Below are positions 48,801-61,476 of a stretch of 64,000 nt of DNA, piece after piece (position 1 is the first letter of the stretch; the number at the start of each line of letters is the position of its first letter). The DNA comes from Delphinapterus leucas. Its lineage: Eukaryota > Chordata > Mammalia > Artiodactyla > Monodontidae. A model generated the notes under the pieces. That model was not told the DNA's origin. It worked only from the letters and a program-made list of their open reading frames with translations, and ran no database searches. A program made the translations under genes and the position numbers. The stretch covers positions 17,321,201-17,385,200 of the forward strand of contig NW_022098072.1 of the NCBI RefSeq assembly GCF_002288925.2. The letters are read 5' to 3'.

Positions 48801-51800
48801 ATAATCTTGACTTAGCACTTTGGGGAAATTTTCTGTTGTTTGAACCAGAATAAACACCAGGCTGTCACTCCTAACAATGTTATTGTGTTCTACATTGTGT
48901 GAAATGAACACTGGTATGAAACCATTGTAGAAATTACCTGAAAAGGAATGTTGTAACATATTTAATATTTCAGTAAAAAGTACTATTTTAGGCATAGAAC
49001 TATGACATGATTTTCCTAAAAATAGAATGGGTTGACATGCAGGATCATCAAATTAAGGGTCAAAGGTGACAAACCAGGACAAAGGGCATGCAGCTCATTT
49101 TCAAGCAATCAGTTCCTAGTTTTTTCATGGCTGAACAAAAGGTTAATTATATAGGAAAAAGGACTTAGTATTGAATGACCAGTTCTATTGGTGGAAAAAC
49201 ATATTTTAAATTTTTTAGATATTTTCAAATCAGTATTTCTTATTTGGGAATGCAAGAGCCAAAATGCTACTTTTATATTTTGCAAACAGTTCTTTTATGT
49301 AACATTTCTTTCAGACACTACAAAAACATTTCAACTAAAATATTCTATACTGTATAGGTTAAAAACAGGCTTTACTTTTTTGTAGATTTAAAATTTTAGA
49401 AAATATGTGTAAATTATGTTTTGTCTTTTTTGCGTTAGGTTCTTGGTGTAATCTCCTTTGCTAGTTGATATCCTGATTTTTAAAAAATATTACATTTATT
49501 ACACCATTAGATCACTGGCAGTGATGTAAAAGTGAGCAGCCTCTAAAACATCTCTTGATCTTTCTAAAATGTTTATTGAAGCTATTTCAAATGCATGAAA
49601 AGTTCTCATTTAGTTGTTAATCTCTTGTGATATAAATTTTTAACCATTAATGTTGTATATCAAAACTTAAAATGTCTATCAAATATAATTTTCTTATTAA
49701 CATTGTACTTATTTAGAACTATTCAGGTTTACTTAGAATCATTTTTGTTTATCATATCAAGAAGCTACCTTAAAGTTTTTATCTTAAAGTTATGGTGGGC
49801 CTTCAAAATATATGTGATTAGCTTCTTTACGACACGATTTTTGCCATTATTTTGACTCTTTTTAATCTAAAACCACTATTTTTTTCTTCTATTCAATATG
49901 ACCTCAACAATGACTCAGTTATGAGCTTTATTATATGAAACTGTTGTATGATATGGTAGAAAATACAAACTGTTTGCATTAGCAAAACCAACTGTGCCAT
50001 GGCTCAGTTGTTTTACAACATTCACATTTAAGCTAAAGAATTGTGTTTACCAATTAATATTTGTGTCGTAGTTGGCACCTTTAAACAATTTTGACAATAT
50101 GCTAGTTGACTTAAATTATTACTTTGAAATTTTTTATTTTCTAGAATAAATTATGTTTTGCTACAGCAGTTGAAGAGAATGCTAGAGCTGCCCATATCTT
50201 AGGTGAAATCAGTAAAATTTCAATTTGTAAAATGGTTAAAGTTAAATTCATCTCTGTGATTCAATAGCAGTATGACATACTAGCCTTTAATTTAAGGTTA
50301 ACTGTATTTTAATATGTTACAAATAATAACTTTTGATTCATAAATATAAAAAATATAATTTTGAAATGTTTTTCGTAAAGTAGTATAAATTTTTTCCATT
50401 CTCTAAAGATAATGTTCAAAATAGTTCAGTAAATGTGAGGTTTCTTGTTTTAGCACTCCTGTCTATACCTATGAATTTTCAGTTACATAAAGTCACATGT
50501 AAATATTTGTCTTAACTTTAGTTTTAAGTATTTTCTTTAAATTTTCTGTATCTGTATATAATTGAAGGTACAGCATTTTCAGTTTTATCCAAAGTTACAG
50601 TAGGATGTTGAGTTAAATTACACAATAATTTACCCTGATTTTGCTTAGACAGCATTTGAATTTAGTTTATTGACTAATCGGCAAAAAAATAATTACAGTG
50701 AAACATTTTACTACATATTAAACATTCCTTTAGAGGACAATGTAAGAAAACATTTTCATAAAGCACACACATTCACTTCAATGTTGAACCTCCACATCTA
50801 ATGTTTTATTTCATATGTGTATATGTTATATTTAAGTTATAGTAAATGTAAATAAATACTGTGCTTTAGGTTTTACTCTGGTGTTTATAGTATGTTTGCT
50901 GTATGATTTTAAGTAGTCATTTAAAAACTTTCCCCCCAACTATTCTTCGAAGAAAGGAAAGTCACATTATTGCCTACTTTGCTTTCCAAAGAATGTATTT
51001 AGTTCAGTGATGGCTGAGACACATTGTAAATAGGCTATAATTTTTGTTATAAACCATGAAGTGAATATTTAATAAACTATAATGTGCTTTTACCCTTACA
51101 TTATTTTAGAAAATATAGTCAGAAACAAAAATTTAACCTTTTTTTTAAATGTTGAGAAGTTGTAGTGATGAGAATAAATAATGAAATACTTTTACTTTAT
51201 TATGGTGAATATTCTTGATTGCTAAATCATTTTTTGCCAACCTAAAGTAACTATTGCTTTTTATTAATATTAGAAGTAAAGGCTAATATGATGTCAATTG
51301 AATTTAAATAAAGTTCTCAGTAATATGTTATATAGCAGTATTTTATTTTATTACTACTCAGTTCTCTGGGCTTAGCACCTTGGCAATTTTTAAATAAATT
51401 ATAGTGTATAATGCATAGTAGTAAGCATTTTCCTTTACATTGAATAGTTACAATAGTGGATTAACAACAATATGCAATGTACTTGAGAAGAATATTGTTA
51501 CATATTTTACTAGGAAGAAATATGAAATCTTGGAGTGTTTGTAATGAATGGTGTTAAGTTAGGCAATTTTATAATATTAAGTCTATAGTATATTTAAAAT
51601 AAAATCATTGAATGAAGTCACTTTATTTGTACATATTTTATGTTTGCAATAGTCAACTGATTAATTCCCTATCACATTCTCTTGGTGAAAAGATTTTTAA
51701 GAAAAAATTTGTTTATAGTCTATTTAATTCATAAAAGGCATCCTAGAGATAGTCAGCCCAGGTTCAGAAATTCATTAAGTCTTTGATTCATTAAAAAATA

Positions 51801-52873
51801 TGTATTGAACACTAAAGAAAGCTAGGATTACAGTGATGAGCTAAATGTACTCTATTCCTCCCACTCATAGAACGTAGAGTCAAGTTAGGAGAGAGAACAT
51901 CATGGGCTATTACAGTCAATTACAGTACGGTGCTAAATGGTAGAGGCATTGTACTCAGTATGGAACAATAAGAAAAAGAGATCTAAGTGGAGATTTAAAT
52001 GATGATTAGGGATTAATCCTAGTGAAGGGGCAAAGAAGTGCATTATAATATTAAATAGAGATACCTGTGTATAAAATTATAAATAGCTGTTTTGGGAGTA
52101 TTTCGTGCATTTAAAGAATTATTTTCATTCTTTATTGTTATTTCTTTTCAAAAAAGTCACCTATAGTCAGAATATGAACATTTAATATTGTGAACATTTT
52201 ATATAACATTAACCTATCAAATCCCTATCATAGTTTTTCATATGGATGGATATTAATATCTATATTTAAAGTTAATTCTATTTTCTCTTCCAACTCTTTT
52301 GTTTGTGAAAATTTTAAAATCATTATTTAACATCAGTGAAATATATTGATATCTGTGAAATAATTCCATCTTACTTTTCCTTTGAAAAGGTTGATAATAT
52401 TAAAACTATCAATAATCAAAACCATCATGTGTAAGTTTGGATAATGAAAAATCTGAACATCTTTATCATTCAAATTGTCCGGCTTTCTTTAAACCCGGAA
52501 AGCTCATAGTTTGAGCTCTTAAAATTAAATAGTGTTATTTAGCTAATTTTTACACCATTTGACTTTCACTTTATTAGATTTCACATAATAATTTATCATT
52601 TGACTTATTTGAAAAAAATGTTTGCAAACACTTTCTGTGCTTCTTTCACATCTTTAGAATATGTCATTTTGAACTTTTTTGCAAATATATAAGCAGAGAA
52701 GATCAAGTCTGGGCTGTGGGCTATTAGAAAAACATGAGCTAGATTTTGCTGAAATTTATTTATAGTATTTAAATACCCCCTCACTAAACCAAATGTGCAA
52801 AATAAAATTTAATATACGCTCAATGTAAAGGAAAACTATTTAGTAAGTTTTAATAATGAATTTTGTTAACATT
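45801..52873. other. 7-kb AT-rich, repeat-free intergenic block
   Basis: No SINE, L1, LTR or microsatellite recognised in 7 kb, in contrast to one SINE every 2-3 kb further left. No coding exon seen. Likely intronic in an upstream-initiated LIN28B transcript and probably constrained. Confidence 0.5.
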
Positions 52874-52885
52874 AGGGACTGTCAT

Positions 52886-53199
52886 CTTTTTTTTTAATTT
52901 TTATTTTTATACAGGAGGTTCTTGTTAGTTATCTATTTTATACATATTAGTGTATACATGTCAATCCCAATCGCCCAGTTCATCCCCCCCACCCCCACCC
53001 CCACCCTGGCTATCCCCCCTTGGTGTCCATATGTTTATTCTCTATGTCTGTGCCTCTATTTCTGCCTTGTAAACCTGTTCATCTGTACCATTTTTCTAGA
53101 TTCCACATGTATGCGTTAATATATGATATTTGTTTTTCTCTTTCTGACTTACTTCACTCTGTATGACAGTCTCTAGGTCCATCCACGTCTCTACAAATG
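52886..53199 (-). mobile_element. L1 3'-end fragment with TSD, minus orientation
   Basis: Reads 'tatacaggaggttcttgtta', 'ctatgtctgtgcctctattt', 'cactctgtatgacagtctct'. Flanked by AGGGACTGTCAT (52874-52885) and AGGGGCTGTCAT (53200-53211), one mismatch. Confidence 0.9.
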
Positions 53200-53211
53200 A
53201 GGGGCTGTCAT

Positions 53212-54334
53212 TATCGTCTGTCTTTTGGTTGTAAACACAGGATAACTAAAGGACTTAATGCACAGAGGTTCACGTGCCTTTTGTTCACATTCTTCCTCTG
53301 TTCTTTTCAAATCTTACTCAGTGAGATTGTCATCCTTTGTAAGAAGAATCTTGGGTCAACATTCAGTAGAACTCTGCATTTGGAAAAGCCTCCATTTCGT
53401 TTTGAGAAGAAAATTAGATCACAACTTAGAGAATTTACACATAATGATTTATTTTTTTGTGAGTTGATATAGTAGATACAGTGTGTAAAAACTTAGTTAA
53501 GGAAGGAAAGACAGCCCTGGGTGGTGGCAGGTGAGTGTATGCATGTTCAAACCAATCTGTTTTCCAAGCTTTAATAACTCGGACCCGAGGATAAAAATGA
53601 TAATTCAGTGGTCATCAGGAATTTTTCTTCCAACCGCTATACTTCATTACTGGGTGACCTCTTTATTGCAAGTTTTATTGTGTTGTGACATCTGCCAGTG
53701 GATATATTAGAAACATTAGTACTTGCTCATATTTTTTTAAGGAGAACTGATTTTGCTTATAAAATCTGAGTTAATGCGTATTAGATATCTTTAATTAAAT
53801 ATACTCAATGATTAAATGTATTACCTCTTAAAGTAATTTTTTTCTCGAAAAGTATTTGAATGTAATAGACCCAGTATCAGGGGTATAGTATCACAATTAG
53901 AGTCTCATGATTTATCTTCTAAAAGGTATCTGAATAGTCAAATTAGTCCATCAAGGAACACAGTATCATAGGTTAAGTTCATTTTTAACTGTGGTTGAAA
54001 AAGAGAATGGGATTCTTGAATTACAGTGTAAAATTAAATATTAAAAAAATTTAAAACTGCATTGTTCCTGAAATCTGGATCTTTGACTACATCTTAGTGG
54101 TCTTGTTTAGAATGTTTTTTAAACTACCATCCTTTAATTGGAATGAAAGGCAAGTTTATGCCAATTGGTTATCTAATTTTGCTAGGTGAGTCTTAAATTG
54201 TAAAAAAAGTTTACAGGTCACTTCACAGAGTCAAAACCTAAGCATTTTATTGCTTTCTAATGAGCTATTAAGCTGAAGAAGAGGCAATTAAATGAGCAAT
54301 TAATGTAGTACTGACTTGAGCTCTCTGATTTTAG
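53212..54334. other. Repeat-poor intergenic DNA, no gene
   Basis: Unique-looking; the open frame 53197-53472 is partly L1 shadow. Nothing else recognised up to the candidate exon. Confidence 0.45.
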
Positions 54335-54383
54335 GTTCTTCAGAAGACAATGAGGTCATTCAACCAGGTTTCATCAGCCCCAG
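54335..54383 (+). other. LIN28B: Candidate alternative LIN28B exon with in-frame ATG
   Basis: 49 bp bounded by a TACTGAC branch-like motif (54309-54315), TTTTAG acceptor (to 54334) and CCCCAG|GTTAGT donor. The ATG at 54350-54352 (A at -3) encodes MRSFNQVSSAP and leaves a G that joins exon 2 (62314) to make Gly, exactly in the LIN28B frame. It would replace MAEG by a 12-residue start, 8 residues longer. No transcript evidence is available here; chance occurrence of such a unit is possible. Confidence 0.4.
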
Positions 54384-56019
54384 GTTAGTCTTTTTTTTTA
54401 ATTAAATTTTTACTTAACTAATATTTATTTAAAAAGATCATTGGAGGCATATGAGAAAACATGACAGCCCTCAGGCATTCTCCACTTTGGCAAGATGGAT
54501 ATGGTACCCATCTTGTACCTACTGTACTCCAGATCACTTCATCTATAAACTGATACTCCTACCAGAATTGCATGGATGAAATCTTCTAATTAACTCCTTT
54601 TCCTCCTGATTTTAGCAATATTGGATTTTGTGATTCCCTTTTCTGTATCTCAGGCAAAACAGATAATATTTAAATGTTAATGGAGCTGAATGAAAAGTAT
54701 TTGTGGCTTGTTCATTTTTGTAAAGCCCGTAGTAAAATAGGCACTCACAAGTATATGTTGAATTAATTTAAAGCTAGAGACGTGCTCCTGTTTTCAAAAA
54801 ATTTACCATAACATAAATAGCACAATATATTAGCCATTTTTTTCAGGGAATTAGAGAATTTTCCTAATCTAGGAAAGCTCCATTTATTTTGCTTTTCATG
54901 AGCATGTATCAAATTTGTTCCGCATTATACTACAAAAATGAGTCATGTGAACTTTTAACATCTTAAACCTATGCTTAAAATATCTATATAAATATATGTA
55001 TGTCCTTTCATTTATTTAGGTGTACTGTAAACCTAGGCTTTTAATGGAGAAATATTCTCTTGTATTAATGAAACTAACTGAAAACTGACAATACTATTTT
55101 CAGTAACAGTTTTATTTGTATTAGTATTTTAATGTATTACTCTGGCTTCTGCTCTCATGCAGTTAATGCCTTGGCTCTACTCTTGACTAATACTGCTTTC
55201 AAAACTCTTAAGAGCTATGAGATGACAGAGTTTATGAGCATTTATAAGTACAAGTGAAATGCTGTTATTCTATTATTAAGCTTATCAAATACAGGATTGT
55301 AGGTAGCAAGAGGAAAGCAGTAGGAATCAAAAGGGTTAATGAGGAAACCACTGATAGGCATTGCCTTTTGACAAGCACTTTACTTTTTTCTGGAGTGAAT
55401 CCTTTGACATAGAGATGATGCTCTAAAGAGTACCATGAAAAAGAAGATTCCGAAAAGTTGCTACAATATTTTAATTTACCAACTCTTTTCCCCTTACTAT
55501 TGATTGTGGTTTCCCTCTGGGGGCAAATTGGAGGCAGTCCAGAGGCCCTTTTCTCTTCTGCTGGGAAGTAATGTTAACACCAGTGTGTTAAGTGACTGCA
55601 ATAAAGTTTCATGTCTGTGTTTCCTTGTGATTAAAAAGCGTTGGCCGCGGAGAGGTTGCACTTTCACCAAAAGAAAGGTTATTGCCAGAGATTGCATTTA
55701 AGCCAAAGATTTGAACATCAACTGCTCCAGTGTCCTCACTTTGCAGGTGAGGAAACTGAGGCCCAGAGAAGCTTAATGATCCAAGGTCACACACAAGGTC
55801 ATTAAATGGGACCAGAACTCTGGCCTCCGGTTTCTAGCTGGGTGCTTTTTCTCCACAGATTTGCCTCCTGCACAGGCATCTTTAAAGCCTGAAGATTTCT
55901 TCTCATTTGCCTCATCTTTTACTCCTGTACTATTTTTTCCCTTCCTATTTTCCACCTACCTGTCCTCTTCCCCAAAATTAACCTAAAGTGAAAATATTAA
56001 AAGAAATACCTAGGAATCC
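54384..56019. other. Repeat-poor, MIR remnant
   Basis: 55715-55850 is MIR ('gtgaggaaactgaggcccag', 'ccaaggtcacacacaaggtc'). No gene recognised. Confidence 0.55.
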
Positions 56020-56030
56020 GTCCACACTCT

Positions 56031-56223
56031 TTTTTTTTTTTGCGGTACGCGGGCCTCTCACTGTTGTGGCCTCTCCCGTTGCGGAGCACAGGCTCCGGAC
56101 GCGCAGGCTCAGCGGCCATGGTTCACGGGCCCAGCTGCTCCGCGGCACGTGGGATCTTCCCGGACCGGGGCACGAACCCGTGTCCCTTGCATCGGCAGGC
56201 GGACTCTCAACCACTGCGCCACA
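56031..56223 (-). mobile_element. Young CHR-type SINE, 5'-truncated, with TSD
   Basis: Oligo(T) then GCGGTACGCGGGCCTCTCAC, near consensus throughout, but stops at CTGCGCCACA, lacking the terminal CAGGGAAGCCC (the SINE 5' head). Perfect GTCCACACTCT flanks at 56020-56030 and 56224-56234. It is the only SINE in the last 26 kb. Confidence 0.95.
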
Positions 56224-56234
56224 GTCCACACTCT

Positions 56235-57159
56235 TATTCCAGTTATTTGTTTTGATGAGATTAAGTTTTAAAGGGTAAATTTTCATTCATTGCTTTGAGA
56301 GAGAGGGAAAAGTTGTTGTTTACATTATTTAGTGTCATTTCTGCAGACTCAGAATATTTATTGCAAAAAGGTCTGTAAATTATGAGGCATACCTGTTCAA
56401 GTAGTACAGGTGAAAAATCTGGACTCATTTTTCAAATAAAACATGAAGAACCTTCATTTTGTGCTATTCTGGGCAAAGTAATGTAATGCTTATTACTAAA
56501 TGATTTCTCTAACCTATTGCTGTCTTAATTAAAATCATTTAGGAAAGTATTTGTTGCGCACAATTCAGAAAATATTTGGGAGGAGTAATAATAAAATTTT
56601 TATTTTTCCTTTTAATTGAAGAAGTATGTTAATAGAATATGATTTTTTGCTATTCCAGTTAAAAAAACAATAAACTTTCTACAAAATGATGGTGTTAAAA
56701 TAATGCCCCTTTTCTGAATTAATTTTGTTGCTCTAAATACTTGGCTGAAACGTAAGGGGCCAAAAAAAAGAAGGAAACATTTGCAAATGCTTGTTTTTTG
56801 AAATATAAAGGCAATTTTATCTGGCACACTTAAAATTTATTTTAATCGTTTCCCGTATTTCCATAATTTTATTTAATTATACCTGGGGAAATATGTTAAA
56901 CTATTTAAGGAAAATATTTAAGAGATTTTTACAGCTGTGTAAAAATTACCAAATTGGAACAACTGTGTTAAGCCAGAGCATTTTGCTCTCAGATAAGGAA
57001 ATTAAGTGAGAACGGAATTTTGCTCTTCGGAAACGAAAACAAATAGCCCCCATATTCTAAAGTGCCTGTGCTATAAGACCAACGCACCCAGTCCAGTACT
57101 CCTTTCAGCTGACTCCGTGTTGCAAGAATTTCAAGAAAGTTATTTGCGGGTAAAGTAGT
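56235..57159. other. AT-rich, nothing recognised
   Basis: No gene or repeat recognised. Confidence 0.45.
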
Positions 57160-57960
57160 TTACTGAAACGCAGTGGGAGGGATCGGCAACAGTTTGCCCG
57201 ACGTGCGGGTCCGCAGCCTTTGGGCGGGAAACCTCAAGCCGCGGCCAGACAGCGGGTTCCCTAAAATCGCCCCCGGCCGCCCCCCACCCCCTTCCCCGCC
57301 GACAGCTTTTCCTGATCCTCCAAAGGCGCACGGCGACGTTTTCGTGGCTTCCCGAAAGGACGGCGCCAGGGGTCTGTGTGAAGACAGCTCCATTTTAGGC
57401 ATGGCCTGGTGGGGGAGTAGGGGGTGGAGTGGTCATTCTCTCGGGTTCTCATGACCCCTCCCCCCCTTGACTTCACTTTTTGGTTTGCGGAGACTGACAT
57501 CTCCCAGATGAAGGACTCAGATTATACACGGTACATGTCTGGAAACGCAGGGAAGGTAGTAGGGTGCGTCAAGCGTTGCCTCCATCCTGGTGAAGGTTTC
57601 TTTTGTTTGGTGTTCCTCTTGTCGGGACGAAATGACAAATGTGAATGTCCCCTAATTAGTGAGAAATCCTCAGCCGCCTTTGGAACGGCTTGACTTCTCG
57701 AGAGGAGGTGGTGATGTGGTGACTAAAGGGAAAGGTGACTGGAGAGAGAACGGGGAGAGGAAGTGGCAGGGGCGGGCGGTGGAGGGAAGGGGCAGATCCG
57801 CTGACCTGGGGGTCTCGGCGACCCTGGGGGCGCGAGCTGCGCGTGAAGATCCGCGGCTGCGAGGGCAGCGCGGGGCTGCAGACCCCGGCCTTGTCGGCCG
57901 GGACGCAGAGCACGGGTGGAGCCGCTCGTCGCAGTGCCGCAGCCCCTCCTCCTAGTTTTA
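57160..57960. promoter_or_regulatory. Second GC-rich CpG cluster upstream of LIN28B
   Basis: Two GC-rich, CpG-containing lobes (about 57170-57400 and 57760-57960) 3.5-4.3 kb upstream of the LIN28B start codon. No coding similarity. Possible alternative promoter or enhancer. Confidence 0.45.
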
Positions 57961-60900
57961 AGAAGAACCGAAGCATTGTTTCAGCTGTAATAGAAGTCAC
58001 TCATTGCTTATAGTTGAAAACAACGACGGTGGGCTCTGGCACCTCTTTCGGCTCCTTGCATTGCACTGTCGGAATTCTTTAAAAAAAAAAAAAAAAAGAA
58101 AGAAAAAGAAAATACGTTTTTTAAATGTAGAAATCTTAGATTGTGATAACCAACGGGCGTATGATAGGTTATTTCCTTGATTTTTTTTTTTTTTTTACCC
58201 CCAGTGCATTGAGGATTCTTTGTAGCTACTTGAACTCATTTTAAAGACATTTTGCAAGAAGTATGATAAATCAAGCCACTGAAACATTTGGCTTCCACAA
58301 GTATAAAACATGCGTTTTGAGTCAAGCACAGGTCTTTCTGGCACTAAAAACAAGTAGGAAATGAGAAAAAAATTAAAACCAGAAGACTTCAGGAAGGTGA
58401 CAAATTGGAAAGCGTTCTAGGAGATTCATGGGACCATTTTAGGTGAAAGAAGAACTCTATGAGCTTAAAAAGATGATGGTTAGTTTCATAAAAGGATCTT
58501 AGGCTCAAAAGACTGAGGGGGGAGCAGGAAAAGATGAGTCTATTTAAAAGACAGTGCCATATCCCTGAAATGGGGACTGATATTTTCTGTCACTATCTCC
58601 TTCCTTCTCTTCCCTCCCTCCCAGTTCCCTTCCCTGCTTCTCCTCCCTCTACCCTTCCTCTTCCCTTCTCTCCCCCTTTCTTTTACCGACCCCCCTCCAA
58701 TCCCCCCCCCCCGCCCCAACCAGGTATGTAAAATGCATTTGCCTTAAATTCTTTGCGAATGAATGTTAGAGGATTTCTCAAAGTCCCCAGTTGGAAAAAG
58801 CTTTCTACACGACTTGAAAGGCCGATGTCCCTCTCAGGAAATGAATGAGTCGATAACCTCTGACACCAGTGACCAGTCCAGTGAACCCTACCTTAATTCC
58901 ACTAATACTGGAGGCCCCCAATCAGGCAAAACTGAATCTCATAACCATACCATCCAATGTGGTTCACTTATGGCATTTCACACTTTTCATCTATGTATTT
59001 ATAGGTTTGAATTTCATCACATTTAACAGACAAGGATTCAGAACCCACCTACATATTTCTGATTTTATGATGATTAGACTATTTTTTAATTAAAAACAAG
59101 CTTACAGATAAAACATTGTTTATCATGAATGTGTCAGTGACAAAACTAAATTATACTGCCTGTTAAATTTTATGATAATTTTACATAAATAATGGCATTT
59201 CCTCAATTTGCATGAGTACTTTTCACATTATTTCTGTTACCAGATGTTGATTTTTAAAAGTAGTTCTTTCATTTAAAATATTAAAAAAAACACAACTTAT
59301 TCAAATTAGTTTCTCTATTTCCTGTTATTCAAAATATTTCACCTGGAATACCATCGTTAAAGTTATTTCATTATAGGTCAGTGTAATCAGTAGATTTCTA
59401 CTATTAAAGTAATGCCTAGTGAGTGTTCTGTTAGTAAATAATTTTTCTGAGAGCTTCAGCTTTTGGGACTCTTGCAGAATCATTTACATTTTTACACTTT
59501 TTCTTTCCTCCCTACCAGCTGGCACATGGTAATCCCCCCCCCACACACAAAGTAAATAAAATGAGAAAGCTTTGCCTCCTTTCTTGAGAAACAACAAAAG
59601 AAATAAACAGACGAAAAACCTTTTCAAGTTAATCAGTCTCGATTGAAGCCTTTTACCACAAACAGCTGAAAATAACATTTATTTATATACATCAATTTAC
59701 TTCAGATCTGAGCTAATTAGTATAAATTTATATTTCATTGTTTAGTATGGGGAGGAGGTGTAAATAGGTGCATTATGTGGATTTTCAAAAGCTTTTAGAT
59801 TCGGTCAAAATCCCTACGTTTTAGTTTGTGTGAAACAGTGTTAGAGTTAGGAGTGTGTTTGGAGAGACGGGGAGGGGGGTTGCGGGTATAGTGGGGGAGG
59901 GTAAGCTCCGTAGCTTTGCCGAAGGGAAGTGGTATCTGTACAGTTTCTCGGTAAACTGCTTGTTTAAGAAAATGGGGGTGGGGTGGGGGAAGAGTAGTGG
60001 TGCGTTTTAATGTTTCAAAGACGGGTTTTATTTTATATTCTAAAGGAAATCCAGCATTTCTAGTTGATCTATAACATTTACTGTAGTGGTCGATAAGGGA
60101 GGCAGTATTGGTGTCAGCATCTAGTAATCAACAATCGTTTGAACCAATTTTAAAGGTAAAGGGTAAGCAGTTTGAAACAGGGGGCTGGCCGGGGAAGGGA
60201 CGGTAGGAGCCTAACCCGTTATTAAGTTTTCGTTTATTCAACTCTTCTGTCCCCTGGTAGTGGACTTTTAAAATGTCAGGGTCCGGTCAATAAGATATAA
60301 ATTTACCTTTTTTTCTCCCACTTGCCTCCCTTTTTCACCCCCTCCCCCCGCCCGCACCCGCTGTTTCTCCCCCACCTCTTTCTCTGGCTCCGCAGCCGCC
60401 TGTGCTGGCGGCTCCTCTTCACCTCCCCTGCCTGGCGCTCCCCTCCCCCTCCCTGCCCTACGTCGCCTTGCTCTTGGGGAACAATCGCCACTGATTGAGG
60501 TTCACTCTATGTTAGGCTGGAAAACTGGGCTGTTATTTAGGAAGTCATTAATCACATCTCCTCCCCCGGAAAGAGATGGCGGAGAAACCTGTGAAGTACA
60601 ATTCCTTACCAGCCCCCTCCAAAATGTTCCGAAATGGTAAACCTAAACACAATTTGATTACAAGAAGGTGATAGCGATTTTTCCGGTAGCATTTTATTTT
60701 AAATTTGAAACAAATTTCAGGTCACAGTCAGGTAATTGTGTGTATTTCTCTTATTGTAGGTGTAGGTTACCATTATCTAAAGTTTCATGGGTGTGTAATT
60801 AGGTTCAATTAGATCTTTTGTAAATTACATATTTTCCTCTAAGAATGGAATTAAATATGAAATTTGCATCCCAAGCAGGTTTACTGTTAACGGAGCATCT

Positions 60901-61275
60901 GAATTCTTAGGGGGAAAAAGCGTAACGTCGGTTGCTTTATTTAAATGGCTTTTTTCCCCTTAAATGAGATTATTTAGACAGGCTTGTGTGTAAGGCACGC
61001 GTGTGCACATATATGACTGTGCCGTTTTTCTAAATCGACGATTCACAAGGACCCTCCATTGTGTTTAAGTAAAAGCACGAAATCGGCATTCTGATTTATC
61101 GTAAAGAAGCGTCCCCAATTGTCTTTAAGATAACATGTTAGAGTTTTTCGTGTTCATTCATAAATTATTTTGATGTCAGCATAGATGAAATGGCGATTGG
61201 TTATCTCTTCCTCTTGCCAGCCCCTTAAGGATCCGAGGTGAAATTAGTAGCAAGAAAGCATGTAATTGACAAAGT
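57961..61275. other. LIN28B upstream region, pyrimidine-rich tracts, no gene
   Basis: Contains homopolymer A (58081-58097) and T (58180-58196) runs, a C/T-rich tract at 58585-58720, G-rich tracts at 59860-60000 and a C-rich tract at 60310-60470. No repeat or exon recognised. The density of unique sequence suggests proximal regulatory DNA. Confidence 0.5.
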
Positions 61276-61466
61276 CACGTGTGCTCAGGGGGCCAGAAAC
61301 TGGAGAGAGGAGAGAAAAAAATCAAAAGAGGGAAAGCACATTAGACCATGCGAGCTAAATTTGTGATCGCACAAAATCAAGATGTTAGATTGATGCAGAA
61401 GATCACTCCGTTGCAAAGGGAAAGTTTTCATCTCACGAGTTTGGAGCAGAGGGCCCGTGGGGCAAC
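61276..61466 (+). promoter_or_regulatory. LIN28B: LIN28B 5' UTR / proximal promoter with E-box
   Basis: Canonical E-box CACGTG at 61276-61281, 185 bp upstream of the start codon. The segment from about 61290 (GGGGCCAGAAACTGGAGAG) matches what I recall as LIN28B 5' UTR. It includes an upstream ATG at 61348 (ACCATGC). The exact transcription start is not visible. Confidence 0.65.
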
Positions 61467-61476
61467 ATGGCCGAAG
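61467..61476 (+). CDS. LIN28B: LIN28B coding exon 1 (MAE + split Gly)
   Basis: AACATGGCCGAAG followed by GTTAAT: encodes Met-Ala-Glu and the first base of Gly, matching the known MAEG start of LIN28B. The splice donor GT is at 61477-61478 and intron 1 is 837 bp. The start is chosen by this match and by frame continuity with exon 2. A-3 in the ATG context (AACATGG) with G at +4 is a strong Kozak setting. Confidence 0.95.

Noticed and set aside
58700..58730. Poly-C followed by CAACCAG|GTATGT as an exon end
   Set aside because: A donor-like match without a recognisable acceptor, frame or partner; not enough to call an exon.
58763..59026. 87-codon open frame upstream of LIN28B
   Set aside because: No similarity, no supporting splice arrangement that joins LIN28B in frame; probably chance.
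60582..60600. ATGGCGGAGAAACC as the LIN28B start codon
   Set aside because: MAE fits, but no splice donor follows in the needed phase. The ATG at 61467 encodes MAE+G with a donor and fits exon 2 exactly.
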